Assembly: GCA_026184775.1 (NCBI GenBank)
Contig: JANCYW010000001.1
Coordinates: 248,001-312,000 of the forward strand
DNA from: Cyanidium caldarium
Lineage: Eukaryota; Rhodophyta; Bangiophyceae; Cyanidiales; Cyanidiaceae
DNA length: 64,000 bases
Direction: 5' to 3'
A model generated the notes under the pieces. It had not been told where the DNA came from, searched no databases, and saw only the letters and a list, made by a program, of their open reading frames with translations. Shown one piece after another: positions 30,216 to 39,240 of the stretch (position 1 is the first letter of the stretch; each line of letters opens with the position of its first letter). The position numbers and the translations under genes are program-made.

Positions 30216-31529
30216 TCACGAATTCGTAGGCGTCACAGCGACGCCCTCCCACGACTGCGTCACTGCGGTCAACTCGTCGGTGTGCGCCGCCAGCCACCGC
30301 TCGGCCTCCAGCGCCGCCATGCACCCGGTGCCGGCCGCGGTAATCGCCTGTCGATACTGCTTGTCTTGTACGTCGCCGGCTGCGAACACACCCTCCACGC
30401 TGGTTTGCGTGCTGCCGGCGTTGGTGATGATGTACTTTTGCTCATCAAGCGCCAATTGTCCCTCCAAAAACGCCGTCGCCGGATCGTGCCCGATGGCGAA
30501 GAAGAGGCCGGCCACCTCCAGGCGCTGTCGCTCGCCCGTCTTGGTGGACTGCAACGTGATCGCGCTCAGCAGTTTTTCACCGTGCGCCTCCACCACCATA
30601 TGCGACCAAACGAACTCGATGCCGCGGTTTTCCAGCGCCCGCTTTTGCATCACTTTGGAGGCCCGCAGTTCATCCCGCCGATGGATCACATACACCCGGC
30701 TGGCATAATGCGTCAGAAACAGCGCCTCCTCCAGGGCCGTGTCGCCGCCACCGACCACCGCCAGTGGCTTGTTGCGGAACATCGGTAGCGCGCCATCGCA
30801 CACCGCACACGCCGAGATGCCGCGATTCCAGAAACCGCCATCGCCTTCGTCAGCGCCCGGAAAGTGCAGCCGACGCGCCACCGCGCCCGTGGCGATGATC
30901 ACCGTCGCCGCCTGCACGTGGCGCTCATCGCTCCAGACTTGGAACGGGCGCGAGCGCAAATCCACCTTCACCACCGTCTCGGTGAATATGCGCGTGCCCT
31001 GCTCCTCCGACTGATCCCGGAAGCGCTGGCACAGCTCGTACCCGCCGATGCCGCCGGGGAATCCCGGAAAATTCTCCACCGACGTGGTGGTGGTCAGCTG
31101 GCCGCCCGCGGCCACGCCGTTCGCCATCATGCCCTCGAATAATATCGGCCACATCTGCGCCCGTGCTGCATAGATTGCCGCGGTGTGTGCTGCCGGCCCC
31201 GAGCCAATAATGCACACGGGAGTCGATAGCGAGGGCACGCCCGAAGAGCGCACCCCGTCACCCATCCCGCCGTTCGCTTCATGGGCCATGACAAGGCGCC
31301 TCTGCGGCAACCAGCCCCGTCGATATGCCCCCAGTCCTGTGCGAGTCCACGCCCGCCCGCTGTCTCTGATTGCGCGAAATAGCCCCAATACGAACGTCGT
31401 AGCGGCAGCACGGATGGCTCGATGATCTGCCTGCTCGGACAGAGAGTCGAAAACGTGCGCGCGCTCGCGCGGCAAATTGTGCACGCCGTTCACCCGACGC
31501 GCCGCTGTCGTGCGCTCTGTTCGCGCCAT
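30216..31529 (-). CDS. NADPH-thioredoxin reductase (low-molecular-weight type)
   Basis: The enzyme passes electrons from NADPH through FAD to a redox-active disulfide and on to thioredoxin. The 437-residue frame from its first ATG has a 100-residue N-terminal extension, then the FAD motif [19 protein letters not shown] (about 106-124). The redox site SACAVCDG (Cys 241 and 244), the NADPH motif [13 protein letters not shown] and the FAD-binding [10 protein letters not shown] near 385 follow. It lacks a C-terminal thioredoxin domain, so it is NTRA/B-like rather than NTRC. The Arg-rich extension could be a mitochondrial or plastid presequence. A second ATG at 31289 ([10 protein letters not shown]) would make a cytosolic form of standard length (about 357 residues), so dual targeting by alternative starts is possible. 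Confidence 0.95.
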   Translation of the reverse strand: MARTERTTAARRVNGVHNLPRERAHVFDSLSEQADHRAIRAAATTFVLGLFRAIRDSGRAWTRTGLGAYRRGWLPQRRLVMAHEANGGMGDGVRSSGVPSLSTPVCIIGSGPAAHTAAIYAARAQMWPILFEGMMANGVAAGGQLTTTTSVENFPGFPGGIGGYELCQRFRDQSEEQGTRIFTETVVKVDLRSRPFQVWSDERHVQAATVIIATGAVARRLHFPGADEGDGGFWNRGISACAVCDGALPMFRNKPLAVVGGGDTALEEALFLTHYASRVYVIHRRDELRASKVMQKRALENRGIEFVWSHMVVEAHGEKLLSAITLQSTKTGERQRLEVAGLFFAIGHDPATAFLEGQLALDEQKYIITNAGSTQTSVEGVFAAGDVQDKQYRQAITAAGTGCMAALEAERWLAAHTDELTAVTQSWEGVAVTPTNS

Positions 31530-31930
31530 GCAGTGGGCACCGAGTCAAGGGAGAGGAAGAAGAGCAATGCGTGTTGCTTCGTGAAGGGCAGGGAGTAGAT
31601 TGAATGGACCGGGACGAAAAGAGTGGCACTATCAAGGGCTTGGAATGCCGAGCAGATTGCTCCGGTGCACGATACCTCTCAGAGCGCCCATCTTGTCAGA
31701 CGCTCGTTATCGCCCTGCTCCCCTCTCTGCAATTCTAGTCACCAGAGGAGCATCTCAGCCACTTGTCCACCCGCCCACCTTATTGCTCCCTGTGCGTATT
31801 CTCCTCCTCTGTCGACGCTCCCGCGCGTTGACCGCTCTGTTCCTGTTCCGTTCCGTGTATCGCTTGACCGGGCGCTCGTCTCGCGTCTCCTGCCCACGAT
31901 CACTCCCGCTTCTGCCCGCAACCCTCATCC
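31530..31930. promoter_or_regulatory. Shared upstream region of thioredoxin reductase and GOS1-type SNARE
   Basis: This is 401 bp between divergent genes. The SNARE side is pyrimidine-rich over the last 100 bases (CTCCCTGT, CTCCTCCTCTGTCG, CACTCCCGCTTC). No ORF convinces. Confidence 0.4.
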
Positions 31931-32698
31931 ATGTCGTGGGAGGCGTTACGGGGGCAGGTGCGACGGCTGGAGCATGAGGTGGAGCAGAGCCTGACGGCGT
32001 ACGCCAAGGTGTCGGCGGCGTTGACGGGCGGGGCGTCGGGGCTGAACGCGGGGCCTACCGAGACGGCGCGTTGGACGCGCGAACTAGAGGCCGCGGAACG
32101 ATTGGGAGGCGAGATTCACACGCTGCTGATTCGCCTGGAGGAGGCGGATCAGGCACTGTCGGCGTATGCGCATGGCGCGTCTTCCAGTCCGGCTCTGTTG
32201 CACACGCTGCAGCGACATCAGGAGGTGCTGGCGGAGTACCGCGTAGAGTTTCGGCGGTTGCGGGTGTCGGTGCGGCAGTTGCGAGAATACGCGGAGCTGC
32301 TGAGCGGGGCGGAGGCAGCCGGCGCCGGTGTCGACAGGGGCGCGGACGGGTTCAGGCGCTCGGGGGATCTGGAGAGCGGTCTCTCCGGCGGCGCCCCTGG
32401 CGGTAGCAGCAACACGGCCGATCCAAATCTGGGGCGCGAGGCCGCCCACGTGAATGGGGCGCACCGCTCGGCGGATACCGCGCTGGGGCAGGGTTTGGCG
32501 TTGCGCGATGACCTGCTGCGACAGCGCCAGGTGTTCGCCAGCCTGGTGGATCGCATGGGCACCGCGGTCACCGCCATGCCGTCCGTTGGACGGTTGGTGT
32601 CGCAGATACGCCGACGCAAGCGCCGCGACGTCATCTTGGTGGCTGTCACCACCGGCGTGCTCTCATTCCTGACGCTGATGTGGAAGCTGATGCCGTGA
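31931..32698 (+). CDS. GOSR1: GOS1/GS28-type Golgi Qb-SNARE
   Basis: GS28 mediates vesicle fusion within and toward the Golgi. The 255-residue tail-anchored protein starts MSWEALRGQVRRLEHEVEQ, like the usual W-E-x-LR start of the family. It has a helical N-terminal domain (about 1-130) and a Ser/Gly-rich linker. The SNARE motif (about 190-235) runs from LRDDLLRQRQVFASLVDRMG to SVGRLVSQI. This is followed directly by RRRKRRDVILVAVTTGV, which matches the INLRKRRD...TM end of human GS28. One C-terminal helix (VILVAVTTGVLSFLTLMWKL) is the membrane anchor. Confidence 0.92.
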   Translation: MSWEALRGQVRRLEHEVEQSLTAYAKVSAALTGGASGLNAGPTETARWTRELEAAERLGGEIHTLLIRLEEADQALSAYAHGASSSPALLHTLQRHQEVLAEYRVEFRRLRVSVRQLREYAELLSGAEAAGAGVDRGADGFRRSGDLESGLSGGAPGGSSNTADPNLGREAAHVNGAHRSADTALGQGLALRDDLLRQRQVFASLVDRMGTAVTAMPSVGRLVSQIRRRKRRDVILVAVTTGVLSFLTLMWKLMP

Positions 32699-33166
32699 AC
32701 ACGAGTCCCCGGTGGAGATGCGTTGGCAGTGAATTAGAGTGTGGGAGGGTGTGGTGAAGCGCATTCGACGTGGCCACAGCGCTATCCAATGTAAATTCGT
32801 CCGGTGACGGCCACCTTTTGCAGATTCGACGGCGCAAAGGGTGTCTCTTTGACGAGCAAAAAAGAGGGCCCGTAACGGAAACGCCTCCATATGTGTGCAC
32901 ACTTCATCAACAACCTGAACGCTTTGGAGCACCTCTCTCCATTCTATCACCCTCATGCGGTCTCGTCGGCATTTCGCGCCCACCGCTATATTTCGACTGC
33001 ATCGCACCCGTCCAGCTGTCCACGACAGACGCGCGTTTCGTCTCGCGAGCGGGACGGGCGTTCGCGGTTCGCGGCGTCGGCGGAACCGGCGAGCACTCGA
33101 GAACCCCTCCAGGTGAGGGGTGGTTCCGCTTGTGAACTGTGCCACTGGGTGGGCGCCACCAGCGCT
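32699..33166. other. Intergenic, 468 bp, upstream of the syntaxin gene
   Basis: The syntaxin frame is open here from an ATG at 32891 (MCAHFINNLNALEHL), which would add 92 non-conserved residues. I take this as 5' leader. Nothing else is seen. Confidence 0.45.
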
Positions 33167-34213
33167 ATGCAAGACCGCTTGGCGGAGCTGCGCGGAGAGG
33201 CCGGACCGAGTTGGGCGACTGGACGACAGACGCCAGGAGCCGAAGCGACCACGTCCGACCGAGGGCCGACGTCGCTGACACCACTGGAGGAGGTGGTGGT
33301 GCACGGTGAGCGGCGACAACCCACTCAAGCCGAAAGTAAATCAGCCGTACCGGCTCCCGGCGAGGTGGAAGAGGACGGGGAAGGGAGTGGCGCCTCTGAC
33401 GCGCTGCTGGTGGACTTTTACGGTCAGGTGAACCGTATCGACGAGGAGGTTCGTCAATTGCGCGGTTGTGTAGAGCAGCTCGAGCCGCTGTATGAACAGA
33501 AGCTGTATACGGTGGACATCAGCGGGTCTTCCGCCGTGGACGACGCCGTCGACATGCTGCTGGGCAAGTCGCAATGCCTGCGCAGCAGCATCCAACGCGC
33601 GCTGAAAGACATGGCCGACGAGAACAAGCGCTTCTGTACAGAGCACCCGTCGCGCACCGGTGAGGCACGCGTGCGCATCAATCAGCATCAGCGCCTGATA
33701 CGACAGTTTATGAAAGTGACCGAGGATTTCGAGCACATGCAGGAGCGGCAGAAGCAGCGCATGCAGATGGACGTGGTGCGACAGCTCAGAGTCATCCAGC
33801 CGGATATCGGCGAGCAGGAGATCCAGGGCGTGCTGCAGGAGCACCAAGGCGTGGACGAGGTGCTGCGCAGTCGCATGGTGTCGCTGCGCACCGTGGCGGT
33901 GCAGACGGCCGTCGACGACATTGAGATGCGAAATCGCGACATTTTAGCCTTGGAGCAGAGCATTCAGGAGCTGCATCAGATGTTCCTCGACTTGGCGGTG
34001 TTGGTCGAGTCGCAGGGCGAGCTTATCGAGCAGGTGGAGGTGAACGTGCAGGCGGCGCGCACCCAGGTGAAACGCGGGGTCAAAAACTTGGTGTCCGCGC
34101 GCCGACTACAACGACGCTCTCGTATGCTCCTATGGTGTCTGGTGATACTGTTGATCATCTTGCTCGCCGCCATCATCCTGCCCGTGGTGCTCACCCAGAC
34201 GATAAACAATTGA
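33167..34213 (+). CDS. Qa-SNARE (syntaxin)
   Basis: Syntaxins organise SNARE bundles on target membranes. The ATG MQDRLAELRGEAG gives 348 residues, near family size; an ATG 276 bp upstream would extend it by 92 residues. About 80 acidic/disordered residues lead to a three-helix Habc domain (about 80-190, from DALLVDFYGQVNRIDEEVRQ). The Qa-SNARE motif (about 255-310) contains RDILALEQSIQELHQMF and LAVLVESQGELIEQVE with the zero-layer Gln. A basic stretch (RRLQRRSR) precedes a C-terminal transmembrane helix (LLWCLVILLIILLAAIILPV). The motif resembles plasma-membrane or Golgi syntaxins (SYP1/SYP3); the exact compartment is open. Confidence 0.92.
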   Translation: MQDRLAELRGEAGPSWATGRQTPGAEATTSDRGPTSLTPLEEVVVHGERRQPTQAESKSAVPAPGEVEEDGEGSGASDALLVDFYGQVNRIDEEVRQLRGCVEQLEPLYEQKLYTVDISGSSAVDDAVDMLLGKSQCLRSSIQRALKDMADENKRFCTEHPSRTGEARVRINQHQRLIRQFMKVTEDFEHMQERQKQRMQMDVVRQLRVIQPDIGEQEIQGVLQEHQGVDEVLRSRMVSLRTVAVQTAVDDIEMRNRDILALEQSIQELHQMFLDLAVLVESQGELIEQVEVNVQAARTQVKRGVKNLVSARRLQRRSRMLLWCLVILLIILLAAIILPVVLTQTINN

Positions 34214-34338
34214 GCGCACCTGGATAGCTCCGTGACCGACGCGGCTCGTCGCAGCATCTGCGGCAGTCCCTCGTGTCGCTGCCCCCTCCCGAACATGTCC
34301 CACACCTCACGTTACCGCCTCCATCCGTCCGCTGTCCT

Positions 34339-34824
34339 CTAGCGATACAATCCGTTGTTCACCTGGTCCACCACGTACTCGCTCTGCGGCGGAAGCGTCA
34401 CGAAGTGATCTATCTGCTGCTTGACCAAATCCTTCTCCTTCTCGGTCAGTTCCGAGTTCCGCAAGATATCCTCCGGCGACTTGTACGGCGCGCCCGCGAC
34501 GATCTTCTTGGCGATGTTCGGATAGAACCCGGGGAACCGCAAGTATACGCGGATGTTGGCGTTGTTCACGTCGATCTTGTCGCTACCGCCCAGGAACGGG
34601 ACGCCCTCGTAGTCGATGCGCGCGTTCGCCGCCTGTCCGCGGCCCAGCACCGCCGCCACCGTCGCCGCTAACACACCCGTCAACAGGGAGCGCCGGGAGA
34701 CGCGCGTCTCCTCACCGCCGTTTCCCGCTTGCATGCGCAGCGCCCGCGTGCACACGCCCGCCCGCGCCGAGCGCTGCGGGCCCCGCAGCGTGCCCGACGC
34801 CGCCGTAGTCACAAACGCAACCAT
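34339..34824 (-). CDS. psbU: PsbU, 12-kDa extrinsic protein of photosystem II
   Basis: PsbU stabilises the oxygen-evolving complex in cyanobacteria and red algae; green plants lack it. The 161-residue precursor starts MVAFVTTAASGTLRG, with an early-Phe transit peptide. A twin-arginine thylakoid signal follows (SRRSLLTGVLAATVAAVLG, RR at 44-45), with a lumenal cleavage near ANA-RIDYEG. The mature part (about 93 residues) has the PsbU helix-hairpin-helix core: FLGGSDKIDVNNANIRVYL, FPGFYPNIAKKIVAGAPYKS and PEDILRNSELTEKEKDL. The end YVVDQVNNGLYR is characteristic. It supports a red-algal source for the window. Confidence 0.97.
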   Translation of the reverse strand: MVAFVTTAASGTLRGPQRSARAGVCTRALRMQAGNGGEETRVSRRSLLTGVLAATVAAVLGRGQAANARIDYEGVPFLGGSDKIDVNNANIRVYLRFPGFYPNIAKKIVAGAPYKSPEDILRNSELTEKEKDLVKQQIDHFVTLPPQSEYVVDQVNNGLYR

Positions 34825-35246
34825 CTTTTCTCAGAGATTGATGGGAGGAAAAGAGAGTCAAGTCTAGGAGGTAGCACGAGCCAGGGCGACTCGAGGCGCA
34901 GAACACACCGTGTACAGGCACTAGAGTGCTACTCGAGAACGCGACGTGCGGCAAGTACCTCGCGCTCCCGAGCAGACGAGCGCGACCGGCGCTGCGGAGG
35001 TGCGCGGTCACCATCCATGAGGGACGAGATTAGGGATCGTTTAGGGACAGACGAGGGATGCGCCTTAGTGGGCTCGCCCAGCTGGGAGCGTCTGGGCGAG
35101 CCCATCATCCGCAGGACGGTCGACCCGTTGCGTCGGGCATGGACTTTCGCTGACGTGCCGTTCGGAGGCGGTTTGTTCGACGTCAACGTAGGGGCATTTG
35201 AGGCAAGTCGTTGATTTTGACGGCAGTACCTACTCAAGCGGTGCTC
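34825..35246. promoter_or_regulatory. Shared upstream region of psbU and the first HLH-PAS-like gene
   Basis: This is 422 bp between divergent start codons. The frame of the HLH-PAS-like gene is open for 36 bp upstream without an ATG. No motif I can name is seen. Confidence 0.4.
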
Positions 35247-36911
35247 ATGGCACCGAAGCGCCTGCGGGTGGCCCACGAAATGGCGATTCGGCAGCGTTCC
35301 GACGACGCTGACGACGCGGGGGAGGGAGGGAGTTGGAGTTCGCGTGAGAGCGGCGCGCCCAGAACGCGCGGCACGTCGTCCGCACCTCAAGAAGATGTTG
35401 ATGACGTGGTTGCTGAGCCACAACTCCAGGCGGTGCTGGATTCGCTGCGACACACGATGGGCCTGCCCAAGCGAGCACCGCTGGAGGATGTGCTGATCGC
35501 TGCTCAGCAGCGACTTTCTAGTGCCGGTGCGGCAGATGTGCTGAGGCGCCAGATCAGTGGCGGCAGTGTGCACCTCAGTCGGGACGGTGTGTGCAGCCTC
35601 CGGCGGAGCCAGACCGACGCACAGTGCGGAGCGGTGCCATCGAGTTCTGTGTTTAGCGAGGTGACACCCTCGGAGATGTTCACCGACCAAGTGGCGCCCG
35701 AATGGGCGGCCACGCGTCCCCGGGAGGAGTGGGATGAACACGTCGCCCGCACTCTGTGCACGCCCACCAATGTCGGACCCGACGTGCTGCGCACTCGAGC
35801 GTTGGGCGTGCTGATGCACCTGATCCTGGAGCATTCGTCGAGCACGCCGTTTCCCATGGCCGTGCGAGTTTTCTCGCACGGCGGTACAATGTATCAGATA
35901 TACGGCAACGCGCGGACGGTGTACGGGCACGAACGCGACCAGCTGATTGGCGGCAACACCTGGCACTACATATACCCCAGCGATGCGCTGCGCGGAATGG
36001 CTGCTGTCGAGGAGTGGAAGTTTCTCGGCCGCGATCCGGAGTACGTGAAAAAGTTCACCCCGTTGTTTTCCGCGCGCTTTTCCTGTGGCGGTTGTGACCC
36101 GCTGCGAGATGACCCGTCGTCGGGCGACGGGCGGTTCCACTGGCTAGGCATGATGGGGCTGGAATTCGGCGGCGGACTGATCGGAGCGTTCGACTGGTCC
36201 CGTCACACCGTGCACGAGTACGTCATGGACGGCATGGACACTTTTATGGTATGTGACGCGCAGGGGCGCATTGTGCATGTGGATGGCGGTGCGCACTCGC
36301 GTAGCGACTCGATGCGATGCAGCGAGCCGATCGTGCGCTCGCCGGTGGAGGACGAGACCGACATGTTGCTCTTTTCGCTGCATCGGGGGCAGAACTTTTT
36401 CCAGATGATACACGAGTCGGATCGGCAGCGCTGCCGCGCTTGTATTGAGCATTTGTTGCAGCTGGCCAGAGTAGGGAATGTTGGCGGCGGTGGCGTCGGG
36501 GACGAGGCTGATGCCCCGAAGCCGACTTCAACGCCTCGGCGGCAACCGCCAGGGCCTGCCGCGGCGCGCGTTGGCGGCGATGCCGTGGCGTGCGACGAGT
36601 CACCACCGGCCGACTTGGCACGTGGTGCCTGCGAGGCGTGGTTGTCGTATTGGCGTTACAATGTGCACGACAAGACGTTTTTGTGGAATGCGGCGTTCGC
36701 CGCTGCGCTGCCCGACGGCGTCGGCTTTGCAGTGTACGAGCGGCTGGCCAGTGTGCGCATGCATACTTGTCGCATGCAGTTGCGGCAGCTGATGGTGGAT
36801 TGGACCACGTCGCAGACACGCCAGCGACTGCGATCGCCGCCTGCGGGCAGTGCCGGAAGCGCGGAGACCGCGAACATCGGTCCTCGCCCAGCAACCGGTC
36901 GTCACCCGTAA
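35247..36911 (+). CDS. HLH-PAS-PAS-like protein, copy 1 (acidic region before the HLH)
   Basis: This 554-residue protein and the one at 37627 are tandem paralogues. Residues 59-90 (LQAVLDSLRHTMGL, then PLEDVLIAAQQRL) look like helix-loop-helix; in place of a basic region there is QEDVDDVVAEP. A first PAS-like segment (about 208-260) has IYGNARTVYGHERDQLIGG and TWHYIYPSDALRGMA. A Cys motif, CGGCDP (Cys 280 and 283), follows. A second PAS-like segment (about 328-405) has FMVCDAQGRIVHVD and FFQMIHESDRQRCR. A final block, WRYNVHDKTFLWNAAF, resembles a PAC extension. Linkers are low-complexity. The architecture resembles animal bHLH-PAS regulators, but that is inference from pattern; PAS segments sense light, redox or ligands. 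The ATG chosen is the first in frame. Confidence 0.7.
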   Translation: MAPKRLRVAHEMAIRQRSDDADDAGEGGSWSSRESGAPRTRGTSSAPQEDVDDVVAEPQLQAVLDSLRHTMGLPKRAPLEDVLIAAQQRLSSAGAADVLRRQISGGSVHLSRDGVCSLRRSQTDAQCGAVPSSSVFSEVTPSEMFTDQVAPEWAATRPREEWDEHVARTLCTPTNVGPDVLRTRALGVLMHLILEHSSSTPFPMAVRVFSHGGTMYQIYGNARTVYGHERDQLIGGNTWHYIYPSDALRGMAAVEEWKFLGRDPEYVKKFTPLFSARFSCGGCDPLRDDPSSGDGRFHWLGMMGLEFGGGLIGAFDWSRHTVHEYVMDGMDTFMVCDAQGRIVHVDGGAHSRSDSMRCSEPIVRSPVEDETDMLLFSLHRGQNFFQMIHESDRQRCRACIEHLLQLARVGNVGGGGVGDEADAPKPTSTPRRQPPGPAAARVGGDAVACDESPPADLARGACEAWLSYWRYNVHDKTFLWNAAFAAALPDGVGFAVYERLASVRMHTCRMQLRQLMVDWTTSQTRQRLRSPPAGSAGSAETANIGPRPATGRHP

Positions 36912-36997
36912 GGGGACGTCGCCGCATCGGACGCGACCCGCAAGCGCCCGTTCGCTTTCCCGTGCACACGACGGCCACACGGGTGCTTGCCACCCAG

Positions 36998-37258
36998 TTA
37001 TCGCTCTGACTTGTCGGAGGCGTCGCTGGGCGGCAACGGGGTCATTTCCCGCAAATCCCCCGGTGCCGTGGACTTCATCCTGTACAGCGTGTAAAAGTAC
37101 ACTCCCGCCACGCCCAGCAGCGTGCCCGTGAACGTCAGCTCGTTGCGGAAGCGGCACCACACGCGCATGGCCGTCGACGGCGGTGTGGCCACCCGCGGCG
37201 GCATCGGATGATAGGGAGGGGGTTGGCGCGGTGCACCAGAAGACGGTTGATGGGACAT
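36998..37258 (-). CDS. COA3: COA3-like cytochrome c oxidase assembly protein
   Basis: This is an 86-residue single-span protein beginning MSHQPSSGAPRQPPPYHP. The stretch RFRNELTFTGTLLGVAGVYF followed by YTLYRMKS resembles the conserved core of COA3/CCDC56: a short basic run before a helix, TG, then GVYxYT. COA3 is a small mitochondrial inner-membrane protein that supports Cox1 translation and complex IV assembly. Length and layout fit (family 85-110 residues). The usual Q-D-D-F after the helix is not clear here, so the call is moderate. It lies convergent to HLH-PAS-like copy 1 (86 bp apart) and divergent from copy 2, so it sits within the tandem pair. Confidence 0.6.
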   Translation of the reverse strand: MSHQPSSGAPRQPPPYHPMPPRVATPPSTAMRVWCRFRNELTFTGTLLGVAGVYFYTLYRMKSTAPGDLREMTPLPPSDASDKSER

Positions 37259-37626
37259 GAAACCGTCTGTTGTTGCCCCCACACGAACACCCTCTCGAGC
37301 GACAACGTACACCCGTCGTGCTCCCGAAGCGCACCCTCACGTCGACGTCGCGGGCACGCCGCACACGCGCGCGATCTGCGTCACGCGATCGACGAGTGCG
37401 CGTGACGCATTCGTGAGCACGCCTCCGACGTGGCCTGCAGCACCCATCGGCACGCGCTCGTGTGCAGAACCCGGTGTGCGCGCACGAGCGCGTGAAGCCA
37501 GCCGTCGGCCGAGGTGGATTGGCGCGTCGGCCGACGCTGCCCCATCTGCTGCTTTGCCGTGCGGCGGCAGCGAGCACGCTTTGGGGCTGGGGTGTTTCGG
37601 CGGCGCCCCCTCTCTGAAAGACGTTC
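37259..37626. other. Intergenic, 368 bp, divergent upstream region of COA3-like and HLH-PAS-like copy 2
   Basis: No gene is supported and no named motif is seen. The region is very GC-rich with many CGCG steps. Confidence 0.4.
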
Positions 37627-39240
37627 ATGATTGTCGGGACGGAAGAGAGCGACTCGGAGGTGTCGTGCAACGTGCGCGAACGCCACCGCACGCCCGAGTC
37701 GGAGGAAGGCGCGGCGGACACCGAGCCGGGGGCGGCAGGAGGTGGCAGGGCGTCCGCGGTTGCGTCGACGCGTTCGAGTCAGACTCGGCGCACGGCGGGC
37801 CGGCCGGCGGCGCATCAGTGTGTCGAGGAACGGCGGTGGCAACGGCGGCGGCGCGTGCAGGAAGCGCTGAGCGGGCTGCGGGACACGCTGGGAGTGCCAC
37901 CCCAGACGCCTATGATGGAGGTACTGTTGGCGGCGCAACGAAAGTTAGCGGAACAGGAGCGCTACACCGAGAGTATGCACGGCAGTTATGCGCCGCCCAC
38001 CAGCGCGCTCTCCGACGTGCACATGGGCGGGGGCAGCGCGTCGCCCTCTGAGAGCGAACCGGGGCCACGAGTGCCGCCCGCGTCGGCGCTCTGCAATTTT
38101 GATATGCAATATCTCACGCCACCACTACCGTATGAGGAGCTGCGGATGCTCACCACTGCACAAGAGCGCCGGCAGTACGCGATGCGCGTGTTGCTGGAGC
38201 GCGCCGACAGTCTCGGCAACGGTGAGCGCCTGCTACAGTTAGGGGTGCTCCTTTCCAAAGTATTGGAGACGTCGCCCTCGTCGCCGATGCCGATGGCGCT
38301 GATGATCACCGGGTTCGACAGCATCGTCTACGAGGTGTTTGGCGACACTCGAGCGGTGTACAACCTGGATCGCGACGCCATGGTCGGCATGAGCGGGTGG
38401 CAGCACATGCACCGCAACGATGCGTTGCGGGTCATGGCGGAGGTGGAGGCTTGGAAGGCGGCGGCTCTACAGACGGACCTGGGGCGCGACTACGTCAGCG
38501 TACATCACGATCGCTGGTACTGCGGTGGGTGCGACCCGACCAAGGACGATCCTGGCACAGACGGCCCGCGCTTTCATTGGCTCACCTCACTGGTGTTCAG
38601 CCTCGGTGGGTCGTTGCTGGGCGTACTGCATATCGCCATGCGCGAAGCGGACCCGTCGTTGAGCAACAGCGCCAGCACCTACATCGTGTGCGATCGCGAC
38701 GGACGCATCGTGCACGTGGACAGCGGTATGCACATGCGCCGCATGATCCTTGCCCATTTGGACGTGATGCCACTGTCCAGACGGGAGGAGGACAAGGATC
38801 TGTTGTTGTTCTCGCTGCGTCGCGGTCAGAACTTTTTCGATATCATCCACGCGTCGGATCGCGCGCGCTGTCGCGAATGCATCGAACACGTTCTGGCGGC
38901 GGGGCCGATCTCGCTCGCCGGCAGCAGCAACAACAACAACAACATCGCCGGTCCGCCACTTTCATCATCAGGCCCCGAGACGGTGGAGCATCGCGTGGCG
39001 GATGCCGCAGGGCAGGGCAGCGGAGACGCCTCGACGGAGGCGGATGCATTCGCGTCGGACCCGCGCACCGACTCCACCAACAGCGAGGGCTGGATGTGCT
39101 ACTGGCGCTACAACGTGCACGAACGGGCGTACGTGTGGAATACGGCGTTTGTGGCCGCGCTGCCCGATCGAGCGGGATTCGCCATCTACGAAGAGCTCGC
39201 CAGCACGCGCCTCCACAAGTACCGCAGCCAGGTGCAATAG
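37627..39240 (+). CDS. bHLH-PAS-PAS-like protein, copy 2 (basic region present), ends at in-frame UAG
   Basis: This is 537 residues from an ATG to a UAG. It is the tandem paralogue of the gene at 35247. Residues 68-76 (EERRWQRRRR) are strongly basic and lead straight into VQEALSGLRDTLGV, a loop, and MMEVLLAAQRKLAEQ, which reads as a bHLH DNA-binding/dimerisation unit. PAS-like segment 1 (about 225-275) has VYEVFGDTRAVYNLDRDAMV and WQHMHRNDALRVMA. The motif CGGCDP follows (Cys 299 and 302). PAS-like segment 2 (about 350-420) has YIVCDRDGRIVHVDSG and FFDIIHASDRARCRE. A PAC-like end reads WRYNVHERAYVWNTAF. A poly-Asn run (about 438) comes from an AAC repeat. The frame stays open for 59 codons after the stop. 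Light, redox or ligand sensing is family-level inference. Confidence 0.7.
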   Translation: MIVGTEESDSEVSCNVRERHRTPESEEGAADTEPGAAGGGRASAVASTRSSQTRRTAGRPAAHQCVEERRWQRRRRVQEALSGLRDTLGVPPQTPMMEVLLAAQRKLAEQERYTESMHGSYAPPTSALSDVHMGGGSASPSESEPGPRVPPASALCNFDMQYLTPPLPYEELRMLTTAQERRQYAMRVLLERADSLGNGERLLQLGVLLSKVLETSPSSPMPMALMITGFDSIVYEVFGDTRAVYNLDRDAMVGMSGWQHMHRNDALRVMAEVEAWKAAALQTDLGRDYVSVHHDRWYCGGCDPTKDDPGTDGPRFHWLTSLVFSLGGSLLGVLHIAMREADPSLSNSASTYIVCDRDGRIVHVDSGMHMRRMILAHLDVMPLSRREEDKDLLLFSLRRGQNFFDIIHASDRARCRECIEHVLAAGPISLAGSSNNNNNIAGPPLSSSGPETVEHRVADAAGQGSGDASTEADAFASDPRTDSTNSEGWMCYWRYNVHERAYVWNTAFVAALPDRAGFAIYEELASTRLHKYRSQVQ

